64,000 nt of DNA from Nocardia cyriacigeorgica (GCF_010868145.1 NZ_JAAGUY010000020.1:41453-105452), one strand, 5' to 3'; counted from the stretch's first letter, positions 51,788-60,936 are shown. Made by a program: numbers and translations. The notes: generated from the sequence alone by a model not told the origin.

Positions 51788-52987
51788 GTGATCGCGGTTC
51801 ACGCGTTGGGTAGTTCCGGTGCCGTCGTTCCGCTGCGTGAGCTGCTGCTGGTGCTGTTGGTCTCCACGGTGGTCACCTTCCTCGCCACCGGCGGGATCAG
51901 GGTGCTTGCCATCGGTTTCGGCGCGGTCGCCGTCCCACGCGAGCGCGACGTGCACGTCAAGCCGATCCCGCGGATGGGTGGCGTCGGCATGTACCTCGGC
52001 GTGGTGGCGGCGGTGCTGTTCGCCCACCAGCTGCCCGCGCTGCGTCGCGGGTTCGACTACCGGCCCGATATCACCGCGGTGCTGGTCGCGGCGACGATTA
52101 TCGTCGCGGTCGGCATCGTCGACGACCGCTGGGGCCTGGACGCGCTGACCAAATTCTCCGGTCAGGTCACCGCCGCCGGGGTCATGGCGGTCATGGGGCT
52201 GAGCTGGTACGTCATCTACAACCCGTTCAACAACGAGACCGTTGTACTGGATGGCCTGCAGAGTGCCCTGGTGACGGTCGCGGTCGCGGTGACGCTGATC
52301 AACGCGATGAACTTCGTCGACGGTTTGGACGGCCTCGCCGCCGGCCTCGGCCTGATTTCCTCCATCGCGGTGTTCGCCTTCTCGGTCGGGCTGCTCACCG
52401 AACAGGGCGGTTCGGTCGACACCTATCCGCCCGCGATGCTCGCTGCCGCGCTGGCAGGCGCGTGCCTGGGATTCCTGCCGCACAATTTCTCGCCCGCGCG
52501 GATCTTCATGGGCGATTCGGGCTCGATGCTGATCGGCCTTGTGCTGGCGGCGGTGTCGACCAGCGCCTCCGGGCGTATCCCGCTCACCGGATACGGCCCG
52601 CGCGACATCGTCGGTCTGCTGTCGCCGCTGCTGCTCGTCGGCGCGGTGATGTTCATTCCGGTGCTCGATCTGCTGCTCGCCATCGTGCGCCGAGTGCGGG
52701 CCGGGGTCAGCTTCTCCACACCGGACAAGATGCACCTGCACCACCGGTTGTTGCAGATCGGACACTCGCAGCGGCGTGTGGTGCTGCTGATCTACTTGTG
52801 GGTCGGCGTGCTGGCTTTCGGCGCCGTCGGCACCTCCTTGATGGACCGGCGCGTCGTCGTGTTGCTGATGGCGGGAGGACTGGTCTTCGCTCTGGTCGCG
52901 ACCGCTGTTCCCGGCTTGCGCCGGGAGCGTGCCGCAGCCGCTGAACAGGCCGATCAGCCCGGCGATCCGCAGGAGCCCGCCGGATGA
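51788..52987 (+). CDS. Undecaprenyl/decaprenyl-phosphate GlcNAc-1-phosphate transferase (WecA/MraY family)
   Basis: The 399-residue integral membrane protein has about eleven helices and the MraY-superfamily motifs IVDDRWGLDALTKFSGQ (catalytic DD), NAMNFVDGLDGLAAGLG, and MGDSGSMLIGL, with a cytoplasmic HHRLLQIGHSQRR loop. By family and position (Rv1302, rfe/WecA) it transfers GlcNAc-1-phosphate to decaprenyl phosphate, the first step of the arabinogalactan linker. GTG start 36 bases after the previous gene. The C-terminal tail is charged and disordered. Confidence 0.92.
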   Translation: MIAVHALGSSGAVVPLRELLLVLLVSTVVTFLATGGIRVLAIGFGAVAVPRERDVHVKPIPRMGGVGMYLGVVAAVLFAHQLPALRRGFDYRPDITAVLVAATIIVAVGIVDDRWGLDALTKFSGQVTAAGVMAVMGLSWYVIYNPFNNETVVLDGLQSALVTVAVAVTLINAMNFVDGLDGLAAGLGLISSIAVFAFSVGLLTEQGGSVDTYPPAMLAAALAGACLGFLPHNFSPARIFMGDSGSMLIGLVLAAVSTSASGRIPLTGYGPRDIVGLLSPLLLVGAVMFIPVLDLLLAIVRRVRAGVSFSTPDKMHLHHRLLQIGHSQRRVVLLIYLWVGVLAFGAVGTSLMDRRVVVLLMAGGLVFALVATAVPGLRRERAAAAEQADQPGDPQEPAG

Positions 52988-53028
52988 GCTGATCGGCGCC
53001 GAAGGCGGGCACGGGTAGAGTGCGGCTC

Positions 53029-53484
53029 GTGAGTTCGACACCGTATACAGACCCAGGCCCCGACGCCCCGCTGCGCGCCGCGTTGCGCTACGGCCTGGTC
53101 GGGCTCGTCGTGCTGACCGTGCTCGCGGTGGCGATCGCAGGCGCGGTCGCCGGTGCCGCGGGCGTCTGGGGTGCGCTGCTCGGTGCGGCCATTGGCGGCG
53201 GCTTCATCCTGACCACCGCCGCGGTGGTGCTGTTCGGGGCGAAACTGCCTCCCACCACGGCAGGGCTGGTCATGCTTGTCAGTTGGGCAGGCAAATTGCT
53301 CGTCGCGATGGTGGTTATCGCGATCTTGAATCAGTTCGATTTCTACGACCGGGTCGCGCTGTTTCTCACCGTCATCGGCGCCCTGATCATCGTGCTCGGC
53401 GCGGAGACGTATGGCGTTCTGCGGCAGAAGGTTCCGTACGTGAATGTGCCTGATCGTGAAGCCGGTCCAGGTACCGATCGGTAA
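53029..53484 (+). CDS. AtpI-like membrane protein upstream of ATP synthase operon
   Basis: The 151-residue protein has four membrane helices (YGLVGLVVLTVLAVAIAGAV, AIGGGFILTTAAVVLF, LVMLVSWAGKLLVAMVVIAI, VALFLTVIGALIIVLGAE). It matches the position and layout of Rv1303, an AtpI-like protein that may aid c-ring assembly or magnesium supply. GTG 53029 or 53020 could be the start. The next gene, atpB, begins about 300 bases later. Confidence 0.85.
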   Translation: MSSTPYTDPGPDAPLRAALRYGLVGLVVLTVLAVAIAGAVAGAAGVWGALLGAAIGGGFILTTAAVVLFGAKLPPTTAGLVMLVSWAGKLLVAMVVIAILNQFDFYDRVALFLTVIGALIIVLGAETYGVLRQKVPYVNVPDREAGPGTDR

Positions 53485-53786
53485 CAAATCGCACCCAGCT
53501 ACACGCTGTCGTAGATAACTTGGTAAAGTCTTGGTAAGCAAGCGACCCTTCGGGGGGAATCACCACGATCCCACCAGGTGACGCTATGCTACTGCCGTGC
53601 CGGGCTCCGCAGAGTTCCGGTTCTGCATGTCGACGATGTCGCCGACACACGTACAGACGCCCGAGCGGGAATGCCGCGCAGCTGCTGACGAACTTCGAGC
53701 CGACCTGAGTCGACCCACATTGATCGTCAATGTCCGATCGAACCGCGGGAACGACCGAACCCGCGGCCCGAACACGGGAGAGAACG
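53485..53786 (+). promoter_or_regulatory. atp operon leader with repeated CTTGGTAA motif
   Basis: No gene is supported in this 302-base gap. The block CTTGGTAA occurs twice, at 53519-53526 and 53530-53537, an 11-base period (one helical turn), close to the A+T-rich TAGATAACT. This suits binding of a regulator or RNA polymerase at the atp promoter. A second possible -10 is TATGCT at 53585-53590. Confidence 0.4.
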
Positions 53787-54578
53787 CTGAGCGTCACCAC
53801 TTTGGCCGCGGAATTTCACGCGCCATCGCTAACCGACTTTTTCCCTCCGGCGGTGCTGTTCGAGGGAACGCCGTTCGAACTCGATCGCTTGATGCTCATT
53901 CGCATCCTGATGACGGCGGTCCTGATCGGCCTCATGGCGCTGGCCTTCCGCTCGCCGCGGATCGTGCCGCGTGGCCTGCAGAACGTCGCCGAGGTCGGTC
54001 TGGTCTTCGTCAAGGAGCAGATCTGCGAGGAAATTCTCGGTAAGGAAACCGGGCGTAAGTTCTTCCCGCTCATCGCGACGATCTTCTTCACCGTTCTTTT
54101 CCTGAATTTCTCCAGCATCGTGCCGTTCTTGAATATCTCCTCGAACGCGCGGATCGGTATGCCGCTGGTGCTGGCCGCGATCGCCTACATCGCGTTCAAC
54201 TATGTCGGCATCAAGAAGTACGGCTTCTGGAAGTACATGCGTAGCAGCATCGTGGTGCCGAACGTGCCGCCCGCTCTGCATGTGCTGCTGATTCCGATCG
54301 AATTCGTCTCGACCTTCATCCTGCGTCCGTTCACGCTGACCGTCCGACTCATGGCCAACATGCTGGCCGGTCACATCATGCTGGTGCTGTTCTTCAGCTC
54401 CACCTGGTTCTTCCTGTTCGACGCCACCAGCTGGATGAAGGTGTTCTCGCCGTTCTCGCTGCTTGCGGGAATCGGGTTCACGATGTTCGAGATGCTGGTC
54501 ATCTTCCTGCAGGCCTACGTGTTTGCACTGTTGACCGCCGTGTACATCGGCCTGGCCGAGCACGCAGATTCCCACTGA
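53787..54578 (+). CDS. atpB: F1Fo ATP synthase subunit a
   Basis: The 263-residue Fo subunit forms the proton half-channels. It has five to six helices, the essential arginine in LRPFTLTVRLMANMLAGHIML, and the conserved QAYVFALLTAVYI near the end. I place the start at CTG 53787, which has GGGAGAG five bases upstream and yields a conserved-looking LSVTTLAAEFHAPSL N-terminus. The alternative ATG 53730 gives 282 residues but has no ribosome site and adds a hydrophilic 19-residue stretch. Confidence 0.93.
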   Translation: MSVTTLAAEFHAPSLTDFFPPAVLFEGTPFELDRLMLIRILMTAVLIGLMALAFRSPRIVPRGLQNVAEVGLVFVKEQICEEILGKETGRKFFPLIATIFFTVLFLNFSSIVPFLNISSNARIGMPLVLAAIAYIAFNYVGIKKYGFWKYMRSSIVVPNVPPALHVLLIPIEFVSTFILRPFTLTVRLMANMLAGHIMLVLFFSSTWFFLFDATSWMKVFSPFSLLAGIGFTMFEMLVIFLQAYVFALLTAVYIGLAEHADSH

Positions 54579-54654
54579 CCGCACTAAATAATCACTGGAG
54601 ACCTGCTACACCGCGCCGACCGGCGGGTGAGCAACAGAAAGGGAAAGAAGACTC

Positions 54655-54900
54655 ATGAGCCTCTCGTACCTGGCCCAGGAAGCTGCCAACGAGTCGACGC
54701 TGAAGGGCCTCGGCGCCGTCGGCTACGGCCTGGCCGCCATCGGCCCGGGCATCGGCGTCGGCATCGTCGTCGGTAAGGCGATCGAGGGTATCGCCCGCCA
54801 GCCCGAGCTGCAGGGCACCATCCGTACCAACATGTTCCTCGGTATCGCCTTCACCGAGGCGCTGGCCCTGATCGGCCTCGTCGCCGGCTTCATCTTCTGA
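54655..54900 (+). CDS. atpE: F1Fo ATP synthase subunit c
   Basis: The 81-residue hairpin protein forms the c-ring. Helix 1 has GYGLAAIGPGIGVGIVVG, the loop is ARQPELQ, and helix 2 carries the proton-binding Glu68 in GIAFTEALALIGL. It is the homologue of the bedaquiline target; residues at that site differ from M. tuberculosis (see findings). AGGGAAAGAAG precedes the ATG. Confidence 0.96.
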   Translation: MSLSYLAQEAANESTLKGLGAVGYGLAAIGPGIGVGIVVGKAIEGIARQPELQGTIRTNMFLGIAFTEALALIGLVAGFIF

Positions 54901-54905
54901 TTCCG

Positions 54906-55466
54906 ATGTACAACATTTCTGTACTCGCAGCGGAGGGCGGAGAGGATGTGAATCCTCTCCTCCCCGAAACGTACGACATCGTCTGGTCGATCGTCTGCGT
55001 CGCGGTTATCGCGGTGCTGTTCTACAAGTTCGTCGTTCCGCGCCTGACCAAGGTGCTCGACGAGCGTAGCGACAAGATCGAGGGCGGTATCGCCAAGGCC
55101 GAGGCCGCGCAGGAAGAAGCTCAGCTCACCCTGCAGCAGTACCAGCAGCAGCTGGCCGATGCCCGCCTCGAAGCCGCACGCATCCGTGAGGACGCGCGCA
55201 CCCAGGGCCAGCAGATCCTCGCGCAGATGCGCACGGAGGCCCAGGCCGAGAGCGACCGCATCGTGGCAGCTGGCCACTCCCAGCTGGAAGCCCAGCGCCA
55301 GCAGATCCTGACCGAACTGCGCACCGAGGTCGGCCGTACCGCGGTCGATCTGGCCGAGAAGGTCATCGGGCAGTCGGTTTCGGACGAGGCCAAGCAGGCG
55401 GCGTCGATCGAGAAGTTCCTCAGCGAACTCGACGACACCGACGCCGGCATCGGGGTCGGAAGGTAG
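54906..55466 (+). CDS. atpF: F1Fo ATP synthase subunit b
   Basis: The 186-residue stalk subunit has one N-terminal membrane helix (YDIVWSIVCVAVIAVLFYKFVV) and a long charged coiled coil (EGGIAKAEAAQEEAQLTLQQ and onwards) that links Fo to F1, ending in EKVIGQSV, which contacts delta. It is five bases after atpE. Confidence 0.94.
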   Translation: MYNISVLAAEGGEDVNPLLPETYDIVWSIVCVAVIAVLFYKFVVPRLTKVLDERSDKIEGGIAKAEAAQEEAQLTLQQYQQQLADARLEAARIREDARTQGQQILAQMRTEAQAESDRIVAAGHSQLEAQRQQILTELRTEVGRTAVDLAEKVIGQSVSDEAKQAASIEKFLSELDDTDAGIGVGR

Positions 55467-55485
55467 CGACGCGAAAGTGAGAAGC

Positions 55486-56295
55486 ATGTACGCAGCGAGC
55501 CGCGAGGCCAGCTCCCGTTCGCGGGAAGCGCTTCGGGCCGCTCTGACCGGAAGCGACAGTGTTGCCGCGACGACGGGTTCGGAACTGTTCGCCGTCGTCG
55601 CCGTGCTGGACGACCAGCGTTCGCTGCGTGTTGCGCTCGCGGACGTGTCGGTGCCCGGTTCGGTACGCGCCGAACTGAGCGAGCGGGTCTTCGGCGGAAA
55701 GGTCAGCGCCGCCACCCTTGCGGTGCTGACCACCGCGGTGGCCCAGGACTGGTCCCGCACCGCCGACATGGTCGACACCCTGGTGTTGCTCGGCCAGGAG
55801 GCGCTGCTGGAGTCGGCCGCCGACAGCGGCAGGCTCGACGCGGTCGAGGACGAGCTGTTCCGGCTGGGCCGGATCGTCGCCGACAACCCCGACCTGGAGC
55901 AGGCGCTGTCGGATCGCGCGAAGCCGGCATCGGCACGGCGTGAACTGATCACCCGTCTGCTGACCGGCAAGGCCGAGCCCATCACCGTCACCCTCGCGGA
56001 GCAGGCGGTGACCAGGCAGAAGTCCGGCATCGGCGCGGCCTTCGACGAGTTGTCCGACCTGGCAGCGTCGCGGCGCGACCAGATCGTCGCGCACGTGCGG
56101 GCCGCGATTGCCCTGACCGCGCCACAGCGGGAGCGGCTCGCCGCCTCCCTGCAGCGCATCTACGGCAAGCCGGTCACGGTGCACGTGCAGGTCGACGCAA
56201 GTCTGCTGAGCGGACTCGTCGTGCGCGTCGGTGACGACGTGATCGACGGCAGCGCCGTGGGCCGACTGGAGCGGCTGCGCCGCGAACTGGCGTAG
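55486..56295 (+). CDS. atpH: F1Fo ATP synthase subunit delta
   Basis: The 269-residue protein joins the b stalk to the top of F1. The C-terminal OSCP core contains LITRLLTGKAEPITVTLAEQ, and the end GRLERLRRELA is typical. It is longer than the usual 180 residues, as in other actinobacteria, but is not fused to a b-type domain as the mycobacterial AtpH is. ATG 55486 with GAGAAG upstream is preferred to GTG 55477. Confidence 0.92.
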   Translation: MYAASREASSRSREALRAALTGSDSVAATTGSELFAVVAVLDDQRSLRVALADVSVPGSVRAELSERVFGGKVSAATLAVLTTAVAQDWSRTADMVDTLVLLGQEALLESAADSGRLDAVEDELFRLGRIVADNPDLEQALSDRAKPASARRELITRLLTGKAEPITVTLAEQAVTRQKSGIGAAFDELSDLAASRRDQIVAHVRAAIALTAPQRERLAASLQRIYGKPVTVHVQVDASLLSGLVVRVGDDVIDGSAVGRLERLRRELA

Positions 56296-56371
56296 CCCAG
56301 CTCCGCTGGCCATCAGACACAGTCGCCAAACCCCCGACATTCGAGACCCTTACAGCGAGAGCAGGAAGAAC

Positions 56372-58012
56372 ATGGCGGAGCTGACGATCTCCTCCGACGA
56401 GATCCGTAGCGCGATCGAGAGCTACACCCAGAGCTACACCCCCGAGACCTCCATCGAAGAAATCGGTGTGGTCACCGATACCAGCGACGGCATCGCGCAC
56501 GTCTCCGGCCTGCCCTCGGCAATGGCCAACGAGCTGCTCGAGTTCCCGGGCGGCGTGCTCGGCGTGGCGCTGAACCTCGAGGACCGCGAGATCGGTGCGG
56601 TCATCCTCGGCGAGTTCGCCGAGATCGAAGAGGGCCAGCAGGTACGCCGTACCGGCGACGTGCTCTCGGTCCCGGTCGGCGACAAGTTCCTCGGCCGCGT
56701 GGTCAACCCGCTCGGTCAGCCGATCGACGGCCTCGGCGAGATCGAGGCCGATGACCGCCGCGTGCTCGAGCTGCAGGCCGCGACCGTGCTGGAGCGCCAG
56801 CCGGTCGAGGAGCCGATGGCCACCGGTATCACCGCCATCGACGCCCTGACCGCGATCGGCCGTGGCCAGCGTCAGCTGGTCATCGGTGACCGCAAGACCG
56901 GCAAGACCGCGGTCTGCATCGACGCGATCCTGAACCAGAAGGCGAACTGGGAGTCGGGTGACCCCAAGAAGCAGATGCGCTGCATCTACGTCGCCATCGG
57001 TCAGAAGGGTTCCACCATCGCCGGCGTGAAGGCCGCGCTGGAGGAGCACGGCGCGATGGAGTACACCACCATCGTCGCGGCTCCGGCCTCCGACTCCGCC
57101 GGCTTCAAGTGGCTGGCCCCCTACACCGGCTCGGCCATCGGCCAGCACTGGATGTACCAGGGCAAGCACGTCCTGATCGTGTTCGACGACCTGACCAAGC
57201 AGGCCGAGGCCTACCGCGCCATCTCGCTGCTGCTGCGTCGTCCGCCGGGCCGCGAGGCGTACCCCGGTGACGTCTTCTACCTGCACTCGCGTCTGCTGGA
57301 GCGTTGCGCCAAGCTGTCCGACGAGATGGGCGCGGGCTCGATGACCGGTCTGCCGATCATCGAGACCAAAGCCGGTGACGTCTCGGCGTTCATCCCGACC
57401 AACGTCATCTCCATCACCGACGGCCAGGTCTTCCTCGAGTCCGACCTGTTCAACAAGGGTGTCCGCCCGGCGATCAACGTCGGTACCTCGGTCTCCCGTG
57501 TCGGTGGCGCCGCCCAGACCAAGGCCATGAAGAAGGTTGCCGGTTCGCTGCGTCTGGAGCTTGCCCAGTTCCGTGAGCTCGAGGCGTTCTCCGCCTTCGC
57601 CTCCGACCTGGATGCCGCGTCGAAGGCGCAGCTGGAGCGCGGTGCCCGCTGGGTCGAGCTGCTCAAGCAGGACCAGTACTCGCCGGTCGCGGTCGAGGAT
57701 CAGGTCGTCTCGATCTTCCTGGTGGACAAGGGCTACTTCGACTCGGTGCCGGTCGCCGACATCCGCCGCTTCAACCGTGATCTGCTCGAAGACCTGCACC
57801 GCAACGCCCAGGACGCGTTCGATTCGCTGCAGGGTGGCGCCAAGCCGCTGGACGGCGACGCGGCCGAGGCCATCAAGACGGCCACCGACCAGTTCAAGCA
57901 GGGCTTCCTCGCTTCCGACGGCAGCCGCGTCGTGAACGAGCCCGCCGCGGGCGAGCTCGATCACGAAGAGGTCGAGAACCTGTCGGTCACCCGCAAGCAC
58001 GTCGAGAAGTAG
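56372..58012 (+). CDS. atpA: F1Fo ATP synthase subunit alpha
   Basis: The 546-residue regulatory nucleotide-binding subunit has Walker A GDRKTGKTA at 172-180, the IVFDDLTKQAEAYR Walker B region, PPGREAYPGDVFYLHSRLLERC, and GMKK-type MKKVAGSLRLELAQFREL. The C-terminal extension (after GFLASDGSRVVNE, ending LSVTRKHVEK) resembles the mycobacterial extension that helps block ATP hydrolysis. Start ATG with AGAGCAGGA upstream. Confidence 0.97.
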   Translation: MAELTISSDEIRSAIESYTQSYTPETSIEEIGVVTDTSDGIAHVSGLPSAMANELLEFPGGVLGVALNLEDREIGAVILGEFAEIEEGQQVRRTGDVLSVPVGDKFLGRVVNPLGQPIDGLGEIEADDRRVLELQAATVLERQPVEEPMATGITAIDALTAIGRGQRQLVIGDRKTGKTAVCIDAILNQKANWESGDPKKQMRCIYVAIGQKGSTIAGVKAALEEHGAMEYTTIVAAPASDSAGFKWLAPYTGSAIGQHWMYQGKHVLIVFDDLTKQAEAYRAISLLLRRPPGREAYPGDVFYLHSRLLERCAKLSDEMGAGSMTGLPIIETKAGDVSAFIPTNVISITDGQVFLESDLFNKGVRPAINVGTSVSRVGGAAQTKAMKKVAGSLRLELAQFRELEAFSAFASDLDAASKAQLERGARWVELLKQDQYSPVAVEDQVVSIFLVDKGYFDSVPVADIRRFNRDLLEDLHRNAQDAFDSLQGGAKPLDGDAAEAIKTATDQFKQGFLASDGSRVVNEPAAGELDHEEVENLSVTRKHVEK

Positions 58013-58061
58013 TCCGGATCCATGCGCTACTTGACTGCAGTGAACGAAGGGAGGGTGAACC

Positions 58062-59033
58062 GTGGCAACCTTGCGTGAATTGCGCTCCCGCATTCGCAGT
58101 GTGAACTCGACGAAGAAGATCACCAAGGCGCAGGAGCTGATCGCAACCTCGCGTATCACGAAGGCTCAGGCCCAGGTCGCGGCTGCCAAGCCGTACGCCG
58201 AGGAGATCACCAAGGCGCTGACCGAGCTCGCAGGTGCGTCCAAGAACCTGTCGCACCCGCTGCTGACCGAGCGGGAGAATCCGCGCCGGGCCGCGGTTCT
58301 GGTGATCAGCAGTGACCGTGGCATGTGCGGCGGTTACAACGCCAACGTGTTCAGGCGCGCCGAAGAGCTGATGACCACCTTGCGCAATGAGGGCAAGGAG
58401 CCGGTGCTGTATGTGATGGGCAACAAGGGCCTCACGTACTACACCTTCCGCAACCGCCAGCCGATGGCGTCGTGGACCGGGTTCTCGCAGCAGCCGAAGT
58501 ACACCGATGCTTCGGCGGCCTGCCGCCACCTGGTCGACGCCTTCATGGCCGGCGCCGACGGTGAGGTGCCGCATCCCCACGGGACCGGCGAGATCGCGGG
58601 TGTCGATGAACTGCACATCGTGTACACGCGTTTCGTGTCGATGTTGACCCAGACCCCTGAGGTGCGCCGCCTGGCGCCGATCCAGGTGAGCTTCGTCGAC
58701 GAGAACTTCGACATGGGTGAGGACTCGTTCGTCGATTCGGCGACTGCCGATCCGCAGGCGCAGTACGAATTCGAGCCCGACGCCGATGTGCTGCTGGCGG
58801 CCCTGCTGCCGAAGTACATCAACACGCGTATCTACTCATCGTTGCTCGAGGCAGCGGCATCCGAGTCCGCGGCTCGGCGCACCGCAATGAAGGCGGCCAC
58901 CGATAACGCCAACGAGCTGGCCAGAGTGCTGCAGCGCGAGGCCAACTCGGTGCGTCAGGCCCACATCACGCAGGAAATCAGCGAAATCGTCGGCGGCGTC
59001 AACGCGCTGGCGTCGAGCTCGGACCGCGACTAA
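58062..59033 (+). CDS. atpG: F1Fo ATP synthase subunit gamma
   Basis: The 323-residue central shaft subunit has the N-terminal helix ELRSRIRSVNSTKKITKAQEL and the C-terminal ATDNANELARVLQREANSVRQ then ITQEISEIVGG. It rotates inside the alpha3beta3 ring. The GTG at 58062 follows GGGAGGG. It carries the extra loop common to actinobacterial gamma subunits (GEVPHPHGTGEIAGVDELH region). Confidence 0.95.
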   Translation: MATLRELRSRIRSVNSTKKITKAQELIATSRITKAQAQVAAAKPYAEEITKALTELAGASKNLSHPLLTERENPRRAAVLVISSDRGMCGGYNANVFRRAEELMTTLRNEGKEPVLYVMGNKGLTYYTFRNRQPMASWTGFSQQPKYTDASAACRHLVDAFMAGADGEVPHPHGTGEIAGVDELHIVYTRFVSMLTQTPEVRRLAPIQVSFVDENFDMGEDSFVDSATADPQAQYEFEPDADVLLAALLPKYINTRIYSSLLEAAASESAARRTAMKAATDNANELARVLQREANSVRQAHITQEISEIVGGVNALASSSDRD

Positions 59034-59057
59034 CGCGCAGGAAGTGAACCAATCCAA

Positions 59058-60506
59058 ATGACCGCAGCTGTCACACAAGACAACTCGAGCCGGACCGGCG
59101 CTGCTGCAGGCCGCGTCATCCGGGTCATCGGCCCCGTCGTGGACGTCGAGTTCCCGCGTGGTGCCATCCCCGAGCTGTTCAACGCTCTGCATGCCGAGAT
59201 CGCTCTGGCCTCGGTTGCCAAGACCCTGACCCTCGAGGTCGCCCAGCACCTCGGTGACAACATCGTGCGCACCATCTCGATGCAGCCCACCGACGGTCTG
59301 GTCCGTGGTGCCACCGTCACCGACACCGGCAAGCCGATCTCGGTGCCCGTCGGTGACGTCGTCAAGGGCCACGTGTTCAACGCCCTCGGCGACTGCCTGG
59401 ACAGCCCGGGCCTCGGCCGCGACGGCGAGAACTGGGGCATCCACCGCAAGCCGCCGAGCTTCGACCAGCTCGAGGGCAAGACCGAGATCCTCGAGACCGG
59501 CGTCAAGGTGCTCGACCTGCTGACCCCGTACGTGAAGGGCGGCAAGATCGGTCTGTTCGGTGGTGCCGGTGTCGGCAAGACCGTTCTGATCCAGGAGATG
59601 ATCACCCGTATCGCGCGTGAGTTCTCCGGTACGTCGGTGTTCGCCGGCGTCGGTGAGCGCACCCGTGAGGGCACCGACCTGCACCTGGAAATGGAAGAGA
59701 TGGGCGTCCTCCAGGACACCGCCCTCGTCTTCGGCCAGATGGACGAGCCGCCCGGCACGCGTATGCGCGTCGCCCTCTCGGCCCTGACCATGGCCGAGTA
59801 CTTCCGCGACGTGCAGCACCAGGACGTGCTGCTGTTCATCGACAACATCTTCCGGTTCACCCAGGCCGGTTCCGAGGTCTCGACCCTGCTGGGTCGTATG
59901 CCTTCGGCCGTGGGTTACCAGCCGACGCTGGCCGACGAGATGGGTGAGCTGCAGGAGCGCATCACCTCGACCCGTGGTCGCTCGATCACCTCGCTGCAGG
60001 CGATCTACGTCCCCGCCGACGACTACACCGACCCGGCGCCTGCGACCACCTTCGCCCACCTGGATGCGACGACCGAGCTCTCCCGCCCGATCTCGCAGAA
60101 GGGTATTTACCCGGCCGTCGACCCGCTGACCTCGACCTCCCGCATCCTGGAGGCCTCGATCGTCGGTGATCGGCACTTCGCCGTGGCCAACGAGGTCAAG
60201 CGGATCCTGCAGAAGTACAAGGAGCTGCAGGACATCATCGCCATCCTCGGTATGGACGAGCTCTCCGAGGAGGACAAGGTCCTCGTCGGTCGTGCGCGTC
60301 GTCTGGAGAAGTTCCTTGGCCAGAACTTCATCGTCGCCGAGAAGTTCACCGGTCAGCCGGGTTCGGTGGTTCCGCTGGAGCAGACCATCGACGACTTCGA
60401 CCGCGTCTGCAAGGGCGAGTTCGACCACTTCCCGGAGCAGGCGTTCAACTCCTGCGGTGGTCTCGACGACGTCGAGGCGGCCGCCAAGAAGATCGCCGGA
60501 AAGTAG
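59058..60506 (+). CDS. atpD: F1Fo ATP synthase subunit beta
   Basis: The 482-residue catalytic subunit has Walker A GGAGVGKTVL at 168-177, the catalytic Glu in FAGVGERTREGTDL, DVLLFIDNIFRFTQAGSE as Walker B, MPSAVGYQPTLADEMG, and the DELSEEDK region. It carries out ATP synthesis. The codon use is the strongly biased highly expressed type. Confidence 0.97.
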   Translation: MTAAVTQDNSSRTGAAAGRVIRVIGPVVDVEFPRGAIPELFNALHAEIALASVAKTLTLEVAQHLGDNIVRTISMQPTDGLVRGATVTDTGKPISVPVGDVVKGHVFNALGDCLDSPGLGRDGENWGIHRKPPSFDQLEGKTEILETGVKVLDLLTPYVKGGKIGLFGGAGVGKTVLIQEMITRIAREFSGTSVFAGVGERTREGTDLHLEMEEMGVLQDTALVFGQMDEPPGTRMRVALSALTMAEYFRDVQHQDVLLFIDNIFRFTQAGSEVSTLLGRMPSAVGYQPTLADEMGELQERITSTRGRSITSLQAIYVPADDYTDPAPATTFAHLDATTELSRPISQKGIYPAVDPLTSTSRILEASIVGDRHFAVANEVKRILQKYKELQDIIAILGMDELSEEDKVLVGRARRLEKFLGQNFIVAEKFTGQPGSVVPLEQTIDDFDRVCKGEFDHFPEQAFNSCGGLDDVEAAAKKIAGK

Positions 60507-60512
60507 TCACCG

Positions 60513-60890
60513 ATGGCGGATATGTCAGTTGATCTCGTCGCCGTAGAACGGCTGCTCTGGTCTGGCCGGGCGTCGTTCGTCAGCGCGCAGACCACCGAGG
60601 GCCAGATCGGCATCATGGCAGGCCATGAGCCGCTGCTCGGCCAGCTGGTCGAGGGCGGAACGGTGACCATCGTCGATTCCGACGGTCAGCGGATCGTCGC
60701 GGCGGTGCACGGCGGGTTCTTCTCGGTCACCGGCGACTCGGTGCGGGTACTGGCCGAGTCCGCCGAGTTCGCCGGCGAGGTCGATATCGAGGCGGCCCGT
60801 AAGGTGCTCGCCGACGGTACGGCCTCCGAGGAAGAACAGCGGGTGGCGCAGGGGCGGGTACGCGCGGTCGAACAGAACGCGCACGCCTGA
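60513..60890 (+). CDS. atpC: F1Fo ATP synthase subunit epsilon
   Basis: The 125-residue subunit has the N-terminal beta-sandwich (LVAVERLLWSGRASFVSAQT, GQIGIMAGHEPLLGQL) and a short two-helix C-terminus (IEAARKVLADGTASEEEQRV). Like mycobacterial epsilon it has a shortened C-terminus compared with E. coli. ATG 60513 or 60522; six bases after atpD, last of the operon. Confidence 0.94.
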   Translation: MADMSVDLVAVERLLWSGRASFVSAQTTEGQIGIMAGHEPLLGQLVEGGTVTIVDSDGQRIVAAVHGGFFSVTGDSVRVLAESAEFAGEVDIEAARKVLADGTASEEEQRVAQGRVRAVEQNAHA

Positions 60891-60936
60891 GCCCCGGACG
60901 CTCGAATAGCGTCCAAGCGGCACAACAGAATCGAAC

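Noticed and set aside
56174..58159. 661-codon open frame antisense to atpA
   Set aside because: Antisense shadow of a strongly biased gene; the atpA identification is certain.
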